Shown here one piece after another: positions 16,150-24,432 of a DNA stretch of 64,000 nucleotides (position 1 is its first letter; each line of letters begins with the position of its first letter). A program made the translations under genes and the position numbers. This DNA comes from Pseudonocardia nematodicida (GTDB lineage Bacteria; Actinomycetota; Actinomycetes; Mycobacteriales; Pseudonocardiaceae), in the NCBI RefSeq assembly GCF_040105385.1, contig NZ_JBEDNQ010000006.1, positions 186,001 to 250,000 of the forward strand, given 5' to 3'. The notes under the pieces were generated by a model. The model searched no databases and had not been told where the DNA came from. It was given only the letters and a program-made list of their open reading frames with translations.

Positions 16150-18921
16150 GTGACCGACACCGCCGGCGCCGAGCTGGCCCCCGACTCGCTGTCCGCGCAC
16201 TCCGGGGTGGTGAGCGAGTCCGAGCACCAGGCGCTGCGGGCCGATATCCGGCGGCTGTCGACCATGCTCGGGCTGACCCTGTCCGAGCAGGCCGGGCCGG
16301 AGATCCTGGAGCTGGTCGAGCAGGTGCGGCACCGGGCGCGGGACTCGGCCCGCGGCGAGGCCGGGCCGGACGCCGTCGCGGGACTGCTCGACGGCGTCGA
16401 CACCGGGACCGCCGTGCTGCTCGCCCGGGCGTTCTCCCAGTACTTCCAGCTCGCGAACGTCGCCGAGCAGCTGCACCGGTCCCGGGAGCTGCGCGAGCTC
16501 CGCCCGGCCGACGCCCGTCCACTGCGGACGGTGCTGCGGCGGCTGGCCGCCGAGGCCGACCCGGACGAGGTCGCCGAGGTGCTGTCCCGCGCCGAGCTGC
16601 GCCCGGTGTTCACCGCGCACCCCACCGAGTCGACCCGGCAGTCGGTGCTGGGGATCCTGCGCCGGGTGGTCGTCGCGCTGGACCGGGGCGCGTCGGACAC
16701 CGAGGTCGGCGCGCTGGTCGACCTCCTCTGGCAGACCGACGACATCCGCCCGGGCAAACCGATGGTGATCGACGAGGCCCGCAACATCGCCTGGTTCGCC
16801 GCCCGCCTCGGCGAGCGCACCGTGCCCGACCTGCTCGACGAGTTCGCCGTCGAGGCCGCGGCCGCCGGCCTGGAGGTGCCCGCCGACGCCCGCCCGCTGG
16901 TGCTCGGCTCCTGGGTCGGCGGCGACCGGGACGGCAACCCGAACGTCACCCCGGACGTCACCCGCGAGGTGCTCGGCCTCAACGCCGACCGCGCGCTGCG
17001 GATCCAGAACGACCTGGTCGAGCAGCTGATCGCCGAGCTGTCGATCTCCACCCGGGTGATGGGGGTGTCCGAGGAGCTGCGGGGCTCGCTGGCCCGCGAC
17101 CGGCGCGCGCTACCCGAGGTGCACGACCGCTTCATCCGGCTGAACGCGCACGAGCCGTACCGGCTCAAGCTGTCCTACGTGCAGGCCCGGCTGGAGAACA
17201 CCCGGCGCCGGATCGCCGAGCGCGGCGAGCACGTCGAGGGCACCGACTACCTGGGGTCGGCCGGCTACCTGGCGGACCTCGCCGTCGTCGACCGGTCGCT
17301 GCGCGCACACCGCGGCGCCCGGATCGCCGACGGGACCCTGGCCCGGACGCTGCGCTCGGCCCGCGCGCTCGGGCTGCACCTGATGGAGCTCGACGTCCGG
17401 GAGCACTCGCAGAAGCACCACGACGCGCTCGGGGCGATCTTCGACGAGATCGGCGAGCTGGAGAAGCCCTACGGTTCGCTGACCCGCGAGGAGCGCCGCG
17501 CGCTGCTGTCGGACGAACTGCGCGGGCGACGCCCGCTGGTCCGGCGGCACTACGGCGTGCCGGAGGCGGCGGCCGGGGTGCTGGACACCTTCGATACCCT
17601 GCACGCGCTGCAGCACGAGTTCGGCCAGGACGTGGCCCGGACCTACATCGTGTCGATGGCCCGCGACGTCGACGACCTGCTCGCCGTCGCCGTGCTCGCC
17701 CGCGAGTCCTACATGCTCGAGATCGGGAGCGAGAATCCGCGCTCGTCGCTGGACCTGGTCCCGCTGTTCGAGACGGTCGAGGAGCTGTCCCGGGCCGGGG
17801 AGCTCCTCGACGGGCTGCTGTCCGATCCGGGCTACCGCCGGCACGTCACCAACCGCGGAGACCTGCAGGAGATCATGCTGGGCTACTCCGACTCCAACAA
17901 GGGAGCGGGGATCACGGCGTCGCAGTGGCAGATCCACCGGGCCCAGCGCCAGCTGCGCGACGTCGCCGCCGAGCACGGCGTCCGGCTGCGGCTGTTCCAC
18001 GGGCGCGGCGGCTCGGTCGGCCGGGGTGGCGGTCCGGCCGGCGAGGCCATCGCGTCGGCACCGTTCGGGTCGGTGGACGCGACGATGAAGCTCACCGAGC
18101 AGGGCGAGGTCATCTCCGACAAGTACTCGCTGCCCAGCCTGGCGCACGACAACCTGGAGATCCTGCTGGCGTCCATGTTGGACGCCTCGCTGCTGCACCA
18201 GGCGTCACGCTGGCCCGCGGAGAAGCTCGCCCGGTGGGACGAGGTGATGGACTGCGTCGCGACCGCGGCCACCGACACCTACCGGACGCTGGTCGGCGAC
18301 CCGGCCCTGCCCGCGTTCTTCACCGACGCGACGCCGGTCGAGGAGCTGGGCCGGCTGAACGTCGGGTCCCGCCCGTCGAAGCGCCCCGGCGACGGCGAGC
18401 CCACATTGGACGACCTGCGCGCGATCCCCTGGGTGTTCGGCTGGACCCAGACCCGGATGGTGGTGCCCGGCTGGTACGGCCTGGGCAGTGGGCTGCGCGC
18501 CGCCCGGGAGGCCGGCTACGCCGAGGATCTCGCCGAGATGCGGTCCTGGGCGTTCTTCCGGAACCTGATCGGCAACGTCGAGATGACGCTGGCCAAGACC
18601 GACCTGCGGATCGCGTCGAACTACGTCTCGGCACTCGTCGACCCGGAGCGCCAGGGGCTGTTCGAGCAGATCCGCGCCGAGCACGAGCTGACCCGCAAGG
18701 AGCTCCTGGCGGTGACCGGGGAGTCCCAGCTGCTGGCCCGGCATCCGGTGCTGCGCAACACGTTGAGCGTGCGCAACGGCTACCTGGAGCCGCTGCACCA
18801 CCTGCAGGTCGAGCTGCTCGCCCAGCGCCGGGCCGCCGGCGGCGAGCCCGATCCGGACCTGGAGCGGGCGCTGCTGCTGACGATCAACGGGATCGCCGCG
18901 GGGATGAAGAACACGGGTTAG
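16150..18921 (+). CDS. ppc: Phosphoenolpyruvate carboxylase
   Basis: The protein has 923 residues from GTG 16150, preferred over an upstream ATG at 16054 because GGACGGAG precedes it and the extra 32 residues are low-complexity Arg/Pro. Signatures: VFTAHPTESTRQSV (His157), GSWVGGDRDGNPNVTP, LGYSDSNKGAGITAS, FHGRGGSVGRGGGP and the C-terminal NTG. It makes oxaloacetate from PEP and bicarbonate, replenishing the TCA cycle, and competes with enzyme I for PEP. It is monocistronic, about 100 bp before the small membrane proteins. Confidence 0.97.
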   Translation: MTDTAGAELAPDSLSAHSGVVSESEHQALRADIRRLSTMLGLTLSEQAGPEILELVEQVRHRARDSARGEAGPDAVAGLLDGVDTGTAVLLARAFSQYFQLANVAEQLHRSRELRELRPADARPLRTVLRRLAAEADPDEVAEVLSRAELRPVFTAHPTESTRQSVLGILRRVVVALDRGASDTEVGALVDLLWQTDDIRPGKPMVIDEARNIAWFAARLGERTVPDLLDEFAVEAAAAGLEVPADARPLVLGSWVGGDRDGNPNVTPDVTREVLGLNADRALRIQNDLVEQLIAELSISTRVMGVSEELRGSLARDRRALPEVHDRFIRLNAHEPYRLKLSYVQARLENTRRRIAERGEHVEGTDYLGSAGYLADLAVVDRSLRAHRGARIADGTLARTLRSARALGLHLMELDVREHSQKHHDALGAIFDEIGELEKPYGSLTREERRALLSDELRGRRPLVRRHYGVPEAAAGVLDTFDTLHALQHEFGQDVARTYIVSMARDVDDLLAVAVLARESYMLEIGSENPRSSLDLVPLFETVEELSRAGELLDGLLSDPGYRRHVTNRGDLQEIMLGYSDSNKGAGITASQWQIHRAQRQLRDVAAEHGVRLRLFHGRGGSVGRGGGPAGEAIASAPFGSVDATMKLTEQGEVISDKYSLPSLAHDNLEILLASMLDASLLHQASRWPAEKLARWDEVMDCVATAATDTYRTLVGDPALPAFFTDATPVEELGRLNVGSRPSKRPGDGEPTLDDLRAIPWVFGWTQTRMVVPGWYGLGSGLRAAREAGYAEDLAEMRSWAFFRNLIGNVEMTLAKTDLRIASNYVSALVDPERQGLFEQIRAEHELTRKELLAVTGESQLLARHPVLRNTLSVRNGYLEPLHHLQVELLAQRRAAGGEPDPDLERALLLTINGIAAGMKNTG

Positions 18922-19019
18922 TGGGCGACACGGGATGCCGGGCGCCGCACACCGTGCCCGACGAGCGGACCCGGCCGGCGACGGTTTCGTCGATGTCGGG
19001 CACCGGGTACGAACCGGAC

Positions 19020-19238
19020 ATGGAGCAGGAGCACGAGCAGGAGACCCCCGGACCGGGCCGGCCGCCGACCCGTCGAATCATCGTCTGGACGCTGGCCGCC
19101 GTGGTGATCATCGCTCTGACGGCCGCCTTCCGGCCCCTGGTGCACAGCGGCGCCGGGCCGATGGTCATCGCCGCGCTGATCGTGGCCGCCGGGTCCGTCG
19201 TCTGGTTGCTGTTCTGGCTGCTCGAGCGGACCGGTTGA
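19020..19238 (+). CDS. Small two-helix membrane protein (tandem copy 1)
   Basis: The protein has 72 residues from ATG 19020: an acidic N terminus (MEQEHEQETPGPGRPPTRR), TM1 IIVWTLAAVVIIALTAAF, then TM2 MVIAALIVAAGSVVWLLFWL. No family is recognised. It is paralogous to the next gene. The start is supported because the bases before both ATGs match (GGGTACGAACCGGACATGGA here, GGGTACGAATCGGGCATGGA there). TACGAA just upstream could be a -10 box of a leaderless mRNA. ATG 18993 would add nine residues. Confidence 0.6.
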   Translation: MEQEHEQETPGPGRPPTRRIIVWTLAAVVIIALTAAFRPLVHSGAGPMVIAALIVAAGSVVWLLFWLLERTG

Positions 19239-19359
19239 CCGGAGCCCGCGGTCGAGCGCGGACGTCGCCGACGGTCGAGGGCCTCGTGGCGGGCAGGAAG
19301 AATTCGGGTGCCCGGGGCCGGCAGGTGCGCGAAGCCGGGACAGCGGGTACGAATCGGGC

Positions 19360-19611
19360 ATGGAACCGCGACCGCAGCACGATCTGGAGCACGACCGGCT
19401 CGACGACCACGAGCCGGAGCAGCACACCCCGGGGCCGAGCCGGCCCGCGACCCGGCGGGTCGTCGCCCTGGTGCTGATCGTCGCCCTGGTCGGCGCGTTC
19501 CCGCTGAGCTTCCTGGTGGGTGCGGTCGGCACGGAGGTCGTCGCCGCGCTGCTGGTGGCGGCCGGCCTCATCGGCGGCCTGATCTGGTGGCTGCACCGGC
19601 GGACCATGTGA
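19360..19611 (+). CDS. Small two-helix membrane protein (tandem copy 2)
   Basis: The protein has 83 residues from ATG 19360: a charged N terminus (MEPRPQHDLEHDRLDDHEPE), the shared TPGPSRPATRR linker, TM1 VVALVLIVALVGAFPLSFL and TM2 EVVAALLVAAGLIGGLIWWL. It has the same layout and upstream sequence as the gene at 19020, so it is a tandem duplicate that has diverged. Function unknown. A strong hairpin follows at 19625. Confidence 0.65.
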   Translation: MEPRPQHDLEHDRLDDHEPEQHTPGPSRPATRRVVALVLIVALVGAFPLSFLVGAVGTEVVAALLVAAGLIGGLIWWLHRRTM

Positions 19612-19624
19612 TCGACGGTTGTGT

Positions 19625-19655
19625 AGCGGTGCGTGCGCGTCCCGCACGCACCGCT
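19625..19655. terminator. Hairpin after the tandem small membrane genes
   Basis: A 13-bp perfect stem AGCGGTGCGTGCG (19625-19637) and CGCACGCACCGCT (19643-19655) with a 5-nt loop lies 14 bp after the stop at 19611 and before the AviRa-like gene. Confidence 0.7.
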
Positions 19656-19694
19656 CCACACGCGTGATCATCCCCGTCGGGGAGACTATCCTGC

Positions 19695-20579
19695 GTGCAG
19701 TACCGCCACGCTCCGGCCGCGAACCACGCCGGCCTCGACGCGGTACTGGTCTCCGCACCCGGCCGCCCCACACTGCCGGTACGGCTGACCGTCGAGTTGC
19801 TCGGGCGGGCCCGTGCGCACCTGGGCACCGATGTCCCGGTGACCGTCTGGGACCCGTGCTGCGGGGCCGGCGGCACGCTGACCGTGCTCGGCCTGCTCTC
19901 CCCGGGGATCCGGGCGCTGGCGGGGACCGATGTCGACGACGAGCCGCTGGACCTGGCGAGACGCAACCTCGGACTGCTCTCCTCCACCGGGCCCGCCGCC
20001 CGCGCCGCCGAGCTGGACGCGCTGGCGGCCCGCTACGGCAAGCCTGCCTACGTCGATGCCGCCGCGGCGGCACGGTCCCTGCGCCCCGCGAGCGCTCCGG
20101 TGTGGACGGTCGGGGTGGCCGACGCGCTGGACCCGGTCGCGACCCGGGCCGCACTCGGCGACCTCGCACCGGACGTCGTGCTCGCGGACCTGCCGCACGG
20201 GCGGCAGACCTCGTGGGCCGGGGACACCGCGACCGGCGGCCCGGAGCGCGGTGGTCCGGTCGCCCGCGGCCCGCTCCCCGGCGGCCCGCACTCCGGCAGC
20301 CCGCTCTCCGACGGCGGCGCCCGTGGCCCGGTCTCCGGCGGTCGCCCGGCCTCCGGCGGCCGGGTCGTCGGCCGCCCGGCTGCTGACGACCCCGGGGCCT
20401 GGATCGCGCCGGTCGCCGCGTTCGTGCGGGCCGTCGCGACGGTGCTCGCCCCCGACGCGGTGATCGTCGCGGTCGGCCGGGGCCGGTCGGTGCCGCTCCC
20501 GCCGGGAGTCCGGGCGCGGGAACGCGTGCGAGCCGGGCACCGGTCGGCCGTCCTCATCCGGGCCGGCGACGTGCGGTAG
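19695..20579 (+). CDS. AviRa-like rRNA (guanine) methyltransferase with a low-complexity insertion
   Basis: The protein has 294 residues from GTG 19695. The N terminus (YRHAP, PVRLTVELLGRARAHLG) and the SAM site VTVWDPCCGAGGTLTVLGLL, followed by GTDVDDEPLDLARRNLGLL, match AviRa, the avilamycin-resistance 23S rRNA methyltransferase. The predicted catalytic segment is VVLADLPHGRQTSW. Residues ~174-235 are a Gly/Pro/Ser/Arg-rich stretch (repeats such as GGPERGGP and GGRPASGG) not expected in the fold, probably a surface loop grown by repeat expansion. It could be a resistance or housekeeping enzyme; no antibiotic cluster is adjacent. Confidence 0.75.
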   Translation: MQYRHAPAANHAGLDAVLVSAPGRPTLPVRLTVELLGRARAHLGTDVPVTVWDPCCGAGGTLTVLGLLSPGIRALAGTDVDDEPLDLARRNLGLLSSTGPAARAAELDALAARYGKPAYVDAAAAARSLRPASAPVWTVGVADALDPVATRAALGDLAPDVVLADLPHGRQTSWAGDTATGGPERGGPVARGPLPGGPHSGSPLSDGGARGPVSGGRPASGGRVVGRPAADDPGAWIAPVAAFVRAVATVLAPDAVIVAVGRGRSVPLPPGVRARERVRAGHRSAVLIRAGDVR

Positions 20580-20611
20580 CCGCCACCTACCGCTCGCCCG
20601 GGCGGACCCGC

Positions 20612-20665
20612 CGGGGGCACGTGAGGGTCGTCTCCGCAAGATCGAACTGCTCTCGTGTGCCCCTC
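20612..20665. repeat. Dispersed intergenic hairpin element, copy B
   Basis: Same 54-nt unit as at 1240-1293, without gaps: GGGGCAC (20614-20620) pairs with GTGCCCC (20657-20663). Relative to copy A, one T-A pair has become C-G and one A-T pair G-T, so pairing is kept. Loop blocks AGGGTCGT and GATCGA are identical. It lies between convergent genes, 32 nt after the AviRa-like stop. Confidence 0.7.
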
Positions 20666-20812
20666 GACCGCGGGTCGCGCGGGCGCCGACCCGGATCGAC
20701 CGTGCGGAGCGGGCACCGGCTGCGGCTCGGTCGTGCCGGCCCGGCACCGTCGCGCGGGTGCCGGGCCGGGAATCGAGGGGTGCGCGGGACGGAGCCCTGA
20801 GCACGGGTGGGT

Positions 20813-21514
20813 TCAGAGCCGGGCGTAGGCGTCCAGGAGCTGGTCGCGGGCGGTGACGAGGTAGCGGGCGAGCTCGTCGGCGGCCTTCTCGATCGCGCCG
20901 TCGGCCAGCAGCTCGGCGATCTCGCCGTTGCGGGTCAGGTAGGGCTCGTGGAACTCCCGCACCCCGGGCATGCGCTGGAAGACCAGCCGCATCTCGGCCA
21001 GCAGGCGCCCCATCTCCCGGTCCAGCCGGGGACTCCCGGCCAAGGCGACGACGGCCCGGTGGAAGTGCTGGTTCGCGGCGGCGACCCCGACCCAGTCCCC
21101 GGTGGCGGCCGCGCTCCGGCCGGTGTCGACGGCGCGGGCCACCGCGGCCAGCGCGGCCGGGTCGGCCACCCGCTCGCCGTAGCGGACCGCACCCGGTTCG
21201 ATGACCAGCCGGGCCGAGTAGACGTCCCGGACGTCGACCCGTTCGGGCCGGGCGACGAACACCCCGCGGTTCGGGATCCGGACGAGCACCCGCTCCGCGA
21301 CGAGCTGGGAGAGCGCCTCGCGGACGGTGTTCCGGGAGACCTGCAGGGCCTCGCCCAGTGCCTGCTCGGGAAGGCGGGCACCGACCCGCAGCCGCGCCTC
21401 GGCGACCTCGGCCCGGATCCGGTCCGCGACGCGCTCGGAGGCGGGAACCACGACCGTGCTCGTCGCGGCCAGGGAGGCCAGCGCGTCCTGCACGGAGGGG
21501 TTCGACTCGGTCAC
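20813..21514 (-). CDS. GntR-family (FadR subfamily) regulator of the pxpA locus
   Basis: The protein has 233 residues from GTG 21514. The winged helix is clear (RIRAEVAEARLRVGARLPEQ, then LQVSRNTVREALSQLVAERV and NRGVFVARP). The FCD ligand domain has the usual metal-binding pattern around HFHRAVVAL and later His/Asn residues. It is divergent from the Nramp-like/pxpA/ycsI operon 110 bp away, with a 19-bp dyad between, and is probably the local repressor. A carboxylic-acid ligand related to 5-oxoproline or glutamate is possible; this is inference from context. Confidence 0.88.
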   Translation of the reverse strand: MTESNPSVQDALASLAATSTVVVPASERVADRIRAEVAEARLRVGARLPEQALGEALQVSRNTVREALSQLVAERVLVRIPNRGVFVARPERVDVRDVYSARLVIEPGAVRYGERVADPAALAAVARAVDTGRSAAATGDWVGVAAANQHFHRAVVALAGSPRLDREMGRLLAEMRLVFQRMPGVREFHEPYLTRNGEIAELLADGAIEKAADELARYLVTARDQLLDAYARL

Positions 21515-21555
21515 GACACACGATCCTAACGAAGAATGTCCCTGTGTGGGATTGC

Positions 21556-21574
21556 AGGATCGTAGAACAATCCT
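21556..21574. promoter_or_regulatory. Candidate GntR operator
   Basis: AGGATCGTAGAACAATCCT is a 19-bp imperfect palindrome with the GTNNNAC core usual for FadR-type GntR operators. It lies between the divergent gntR start (21514) and the transporter start (21624). A half-site-like CGATCCT also occurs at 21521. Confidence 0.65.
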
Positions 21575-21623
21575 TCACACTCGCTCGATCCGCACGACTC
21601 GGATGCACCGAGAGGACGCAGCG

Positions 21624-22862
21624 ATGGGCGAGGACACGAACCAGGGCGGCGCCACCCGGGCAGCCACGACACGGGCCGGGACCCGCAGCGCCCTGCTGGG
21701 CGCGATGTTCCTCATGGCCACCAGCGCCATCGGACCCGGCTTCATCACCCAGACCACGACCTTCACCGCGCAGCTCGGTGCCGCGTTCGCCTTCGCGATC
21801 CTGGTGTCGATCCTGGTGGACATCGCGATCCAGATGAACGTCTGGCGGGTCGTCGGGGTCTCCGGGATGCGCGCCCAGCAGCTCGCCAACAAGGTCGCCC
21901 CCGGCGCCGGCTGGCTGCTCACCGCGCTGGTCGTGGTCGGCGGCCTGGTGTTCAACATCGGCAACGTCGCGGGCGCCGGACTCGGCCTGAACGCGATGCT
22001 CGGCCTCGACCCCATGATCGGCGGCGCGCTCTCGGCCCTGCTCGCGATCGCGATCTTCACGATCAAGCGGGCCGGGATGGCGCTGGACCGCATCGTCGTC
22101 GTGCTGGGTGTCCTGATGATCGCGCTGACCACCTACGTGGCACTGGTGTCCGGCCCTCCGGTCGGCGACGCGCTGCGCAACGCCGTGCTCCCCGACGAGA
22201 TCAGCTGGCTGGCGATCACCACCCTGATCGGCGGCACCGTCGGCGGCTACATCACCTACGCCGGCGCGCACCGGATGCTCGACTCCGGGCTGTCCGGCCC
22301 CGAGAACGCCGGCGCGGTCGCGCGCAGTTCGGTGCAGGGCATCCTGGTCACCGGCGTGATGCGGATCGTGCTGTTCCTGGCCGTGCTCGGCGTCGTCGCC
22401 GGCGGGGTGAGCCTGGCCGACAGCGAGAACCCGGCCGCGACCGCGTTCGAGGCGGCCGCCGGCGAGGTCGGGCTGCGGCTGTTCGGCGTGATCCTCTGGG
22501 CCGCGGCGATCACCTCGGTGATCGGCGCCGCCTACACCTCGGTGTCCTTCCTGACCTCGAAGGACACCCCGGCGCGCACCACCAACCTGCTGACGATCGG
22601 GTTCATCGCGGTCAGCACCGTGGTCTTCCTGGTCGCGGGCACCACGCCGGTCACGCTGCTGATCTTCGCGGGGGCGTTCAACGGGCTGATCCTCCCGATC
22701 GGCTTCACGATCCTGCTCTGGGTCGCGTGGCGCCGGCGCGACCTGCTGCGCGGCTACCGGTACCCGCGCTGGCTGCTCGGCATCGGCGTGCTCGGGTGGC
22801 TCGTGACGCTGTTCGTCGGGTACCAGTTCGTCGCGGAGAACATCGGCAAGCTCTTCGCCTGA
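21624..22862 (+). CDS. Nramp-family (YcsG-like) membrane transporter
   Basis: The protein has 412 residues from ATG 21624, chosen over ATG 21603 because GAGAGG lies 8 nt upstream. About eleven hydrophobic helices start at LLGAMFLMATSAIGPGFITQ, which has the GPGF motif of Nramp TM1. Standard Nramp metal transporters have DPGN there; this variant (IGPGFITQ) is like YcsG, which accompanies YcsF/PxpA in Bacillus. The substrate is therefore probably not a simple divalent metal and may be linked to 5-oxoproline metabolism. It is the first gene of an operon with pxpA (18-bp gap) and ycsI. Confidence 0.85.
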   Translation: MGEDTNQGGATRAATTRAGTRSALLGAMFLMATSAIGPGFITQTTTFTAQLGAAFAFAILVSILVDIAIQMNVWRVVGVSGMRAQQLANKVAPGAGWLLTALVVVGGLVFNIGNVAGAGLGLNAMLGLDPMIGGALSALLAIAIFTIKRAGMALDRIVVVLGVLMIALTTYVALVSGPPVGDALRNAVLPDEISWLAITTLIGGTVGGYITYAGAHRMLDSGLSGPENAGAVARSSVQGILVTGVMRIVLFLAVLGVVAGGVSLADSENPAATAFEAAAGEVGLRLFGVILWAAAITSVIGAAYTSVSFLTSKDTPARTTNLLTIGFIAVSTVVFLVAGTTPVTLLIFAGAFNGLILPIGFTILLWVAWRRRDLLRGYRYPRWLLGIGVLGWLVTLFVGYQFVAENIGKLFA

Positions 22863-22880
22863 TCGGAGCGGATCACAGCC

Positions 22881-23639
22881 ATGGCACGGATCGACCTGAA
22901 CGCCGACCTCGGCGAGTCCTTCGGACAGTGGACCCTCGGCGACGACGACGCGATGCTCGGGCTGGTCAGCTCGGCCAACGTCGCGTGCGGGTTCCACGCC
23001 GGGGACCCCTCGACGCTGCGGGCGACGACCGCGCGGGCCGCCGACGCGGGTGTCGTCGTCGGCGCGCAGGTGTCCTATCCGGACCTACGCGGGTTCGGCC
23101 GGCGGTTCGTCGACATCGAGCCGTCGGCGCTGACCGACGACGTGCTCTACCAGATCGGCGCGCTCGAGGCGCTGTGCCGGGTGGCCGGGAGCCGGGTCCG
23201 CTACGTCAAGCCGCACGGCGCGCTCTACAACGCCACCCGCACGCACGCCGGGCAGGCCGCCGCCGTCGTGGAGGCCGTGCGGGCCTACGACCCGGCGCTG
23301 CCGGTGCTCGGGCTGCCCGGCTCGGAGCTGCTGGTCGCGGCGGAGAAGGCGGGACTGCGCGCGGTGCCGGAGTTCTTCGTCGACCGCGGGTACACCCCGG
23401 AAGGTGGGCTGGTGCCGCGCCGGGAGCCCGGCGCCCTGCTCGACGACGCCGGCGCGGCGGCGCAGCGGCTGGTCCGGATGCTGACCGACGGCGTCGTCCG
23501 GGCCGTCGACGGCACCGACGTGGCCGTGCGGGCCGAGTCGGCCTGCGTGCACGGGGACTCGCCGGGCGCCGTCGCGATGGCCGAGGCGGTCCGGGCCGGG
23601 CTGGCCGGGGCCGGCGTCGAGATCGCGCCGTTCGCATGA
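22881..23639 (+). CDS. pxpA: 5-oxoprolinase subunit A (LamB/YcsF family)
   Basis: The protein has 252 residues from ATG 22881. The N terminus RIDLNADLGESFG, then DAMLGLVSSANVACGFHAGDP, the YPDLRGFGRR segment and KPHGALYN are hallmarks of PxpA. In bacteria PxpA works with PxpB and PxpC in ATP-dependent cleavage of 5-oxo-L-proline to glutamate. No pxpB or pxpC is seen in this window, so the partner subunits must be elsewhere or absent. The stop overlaps the next start by 4 nt. Confidence 0.93.
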   Translation: MARIDLNADLGESFGQWTLGDDDAMLGLVSSANVACGFHAGDPSTLRATTARAADAGVVVGAQVSYPDLRGFGRRFVDIEPSALTDDVLYQIGALEALCRVAGSRVRYVKPHGALYNATRTHAGQAAAVVEAVRAYDPALPVLGLPGSELLVAAEKAGLRAVPEFFVDRGYTPEGGLVPRREPGALLDDAGAAAQRLVRMLTDGVVRAVDGTDVAVRAESACVHGDSPGAVAMAEAVRAGLAGAGVEIAPFA

Positions 23640-24418
23640 GCACGAGTACCGCGGCCCTCGCGCCGGCGGACGCCCGGGCCCGGTTCCGGGACGGCCTGTC
23701 CACCCCCACCTCCGGGTGGTGCGCCGGCTGGACGCAGGCCAACCTGATCGCCGTCCCCCGCGAGTATGCCTGGGACGTGCTGCTGTTCGCCCAGCGCAAC
23801 CCGGCCCCCTGCCCGGTGCTCGACGTCCTCTCCGACGGTGCGGTGTCCGGCCCGCTCCTGGCGGGGGACGTCCGGACGGACCTGCCCGGCTACCGGGTGT
23901 ACCGCGACGGCGAACTGGCCGAGCGGCCGTCGGACGTCACCGGGTACTGGCGCGACGACCTGGTCTCCTTCCTGATCGGCTGCAGCTTCACCTTCGAGGA
24001 CGCCCTGCTGGCCGCCGGAGTCCCGGTGCGGCACATCGAGAAGGGGACCAACGTTCCGATGTACCGGACGACGAGGCCGTGCCGGGACGCCGGACGGATG
24101 TCCGGACCGCTGGTGGTGTCGATGCGCCCGGTGCCGGCCGAGCTCGTCGACACCGCGGTGTCCGTCACCGCGCGCTACCCGGCCGTGCACGGCGCCCCCG
24201 TCCACCTGGGCGATCCCGGCCTGCTGGGGATCACCGACCTGGACCGGCCCGACTACGGCGACCCGGTACCCGTCGCCGACGGCGAGGTGCCGGTGTTCTG
24301 GGCGTGCGGGGTGACCCCGCAGGCCGCGGTGCTCGCGTCGCGGCTCCCGTTCGCGATCACCCACGAGCCCGGGATGATGCTGATCACCGACTCGCGGGAC
24401 ACCGACCACCGGATCTGA
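23636..24418 (+). CDS. YcsI-family (DUF1445) putative hydro-lyase
   Basis: The protein has 260 residues from ATG 23636, translationally coupled to pxpA. The family motifs PCPVLDVLSDG, DVTGYWRDDLVSFLIGCSFTFE, RHIEKGTNVPMYRTT and FWACGVTPQAAV with ITHEPGMMLITD are clear. The family is annotated as putative hydro-lyase and is related to D-glutamate cyclase, which interconverts D-glutamate and 5-oxo-D-proline. That activity would fit beside pxpA but is inferred. Confidence 0.9.
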   Translation: MSTSTAALAPADARARFRDGLSTPTSGWCAGWTQANLIAVPREYAWDVLLFAQRNPAPCPVLDVLSDGAVSGPLLAGDVRTDLPGYRVYRDGELAERPSDVTGYWRDDLVSFLIGCSFTFEDALLAAGVPVRHIEKGTNVPMYRTTRPCRDAGRMSGPLVVSMRPVPAELVDTAVSVTARYPAVHGAPVHLGDPGLLGITDLDRPDYGDPVPVADGEVPVFWACGVTPQAAVLASRLPFAITHEPGMMLITDSRDTDHRI

Positions 24419-24432
24419 GACATGATCGGGGC

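Noticed and set aside
15984..19238. 1084-residue frame covering ppc and the first small membrane protein
   Set aside because: The part over ppc is an Arg/Pro-rich shadow; only the last ~72 residues, in the gap after ppc, look like a real protein, so only that part is annotated.
21624..22862. Calling the Nramp-like protein a manganese transporter
   Set aside because: The DPGN metal motif of TM1 is replaced by a GPGF-type sequence and it sits in a pxpA operon, so a metal substrate is not supported.
19686..22997. 1103-residue leftward frame across the AviRa-like, GntR and Nramp genes
   Set aside because: It runs antisense or out of frame through three well-supported genes and has repetitive Arg/Asp/Gln composition.
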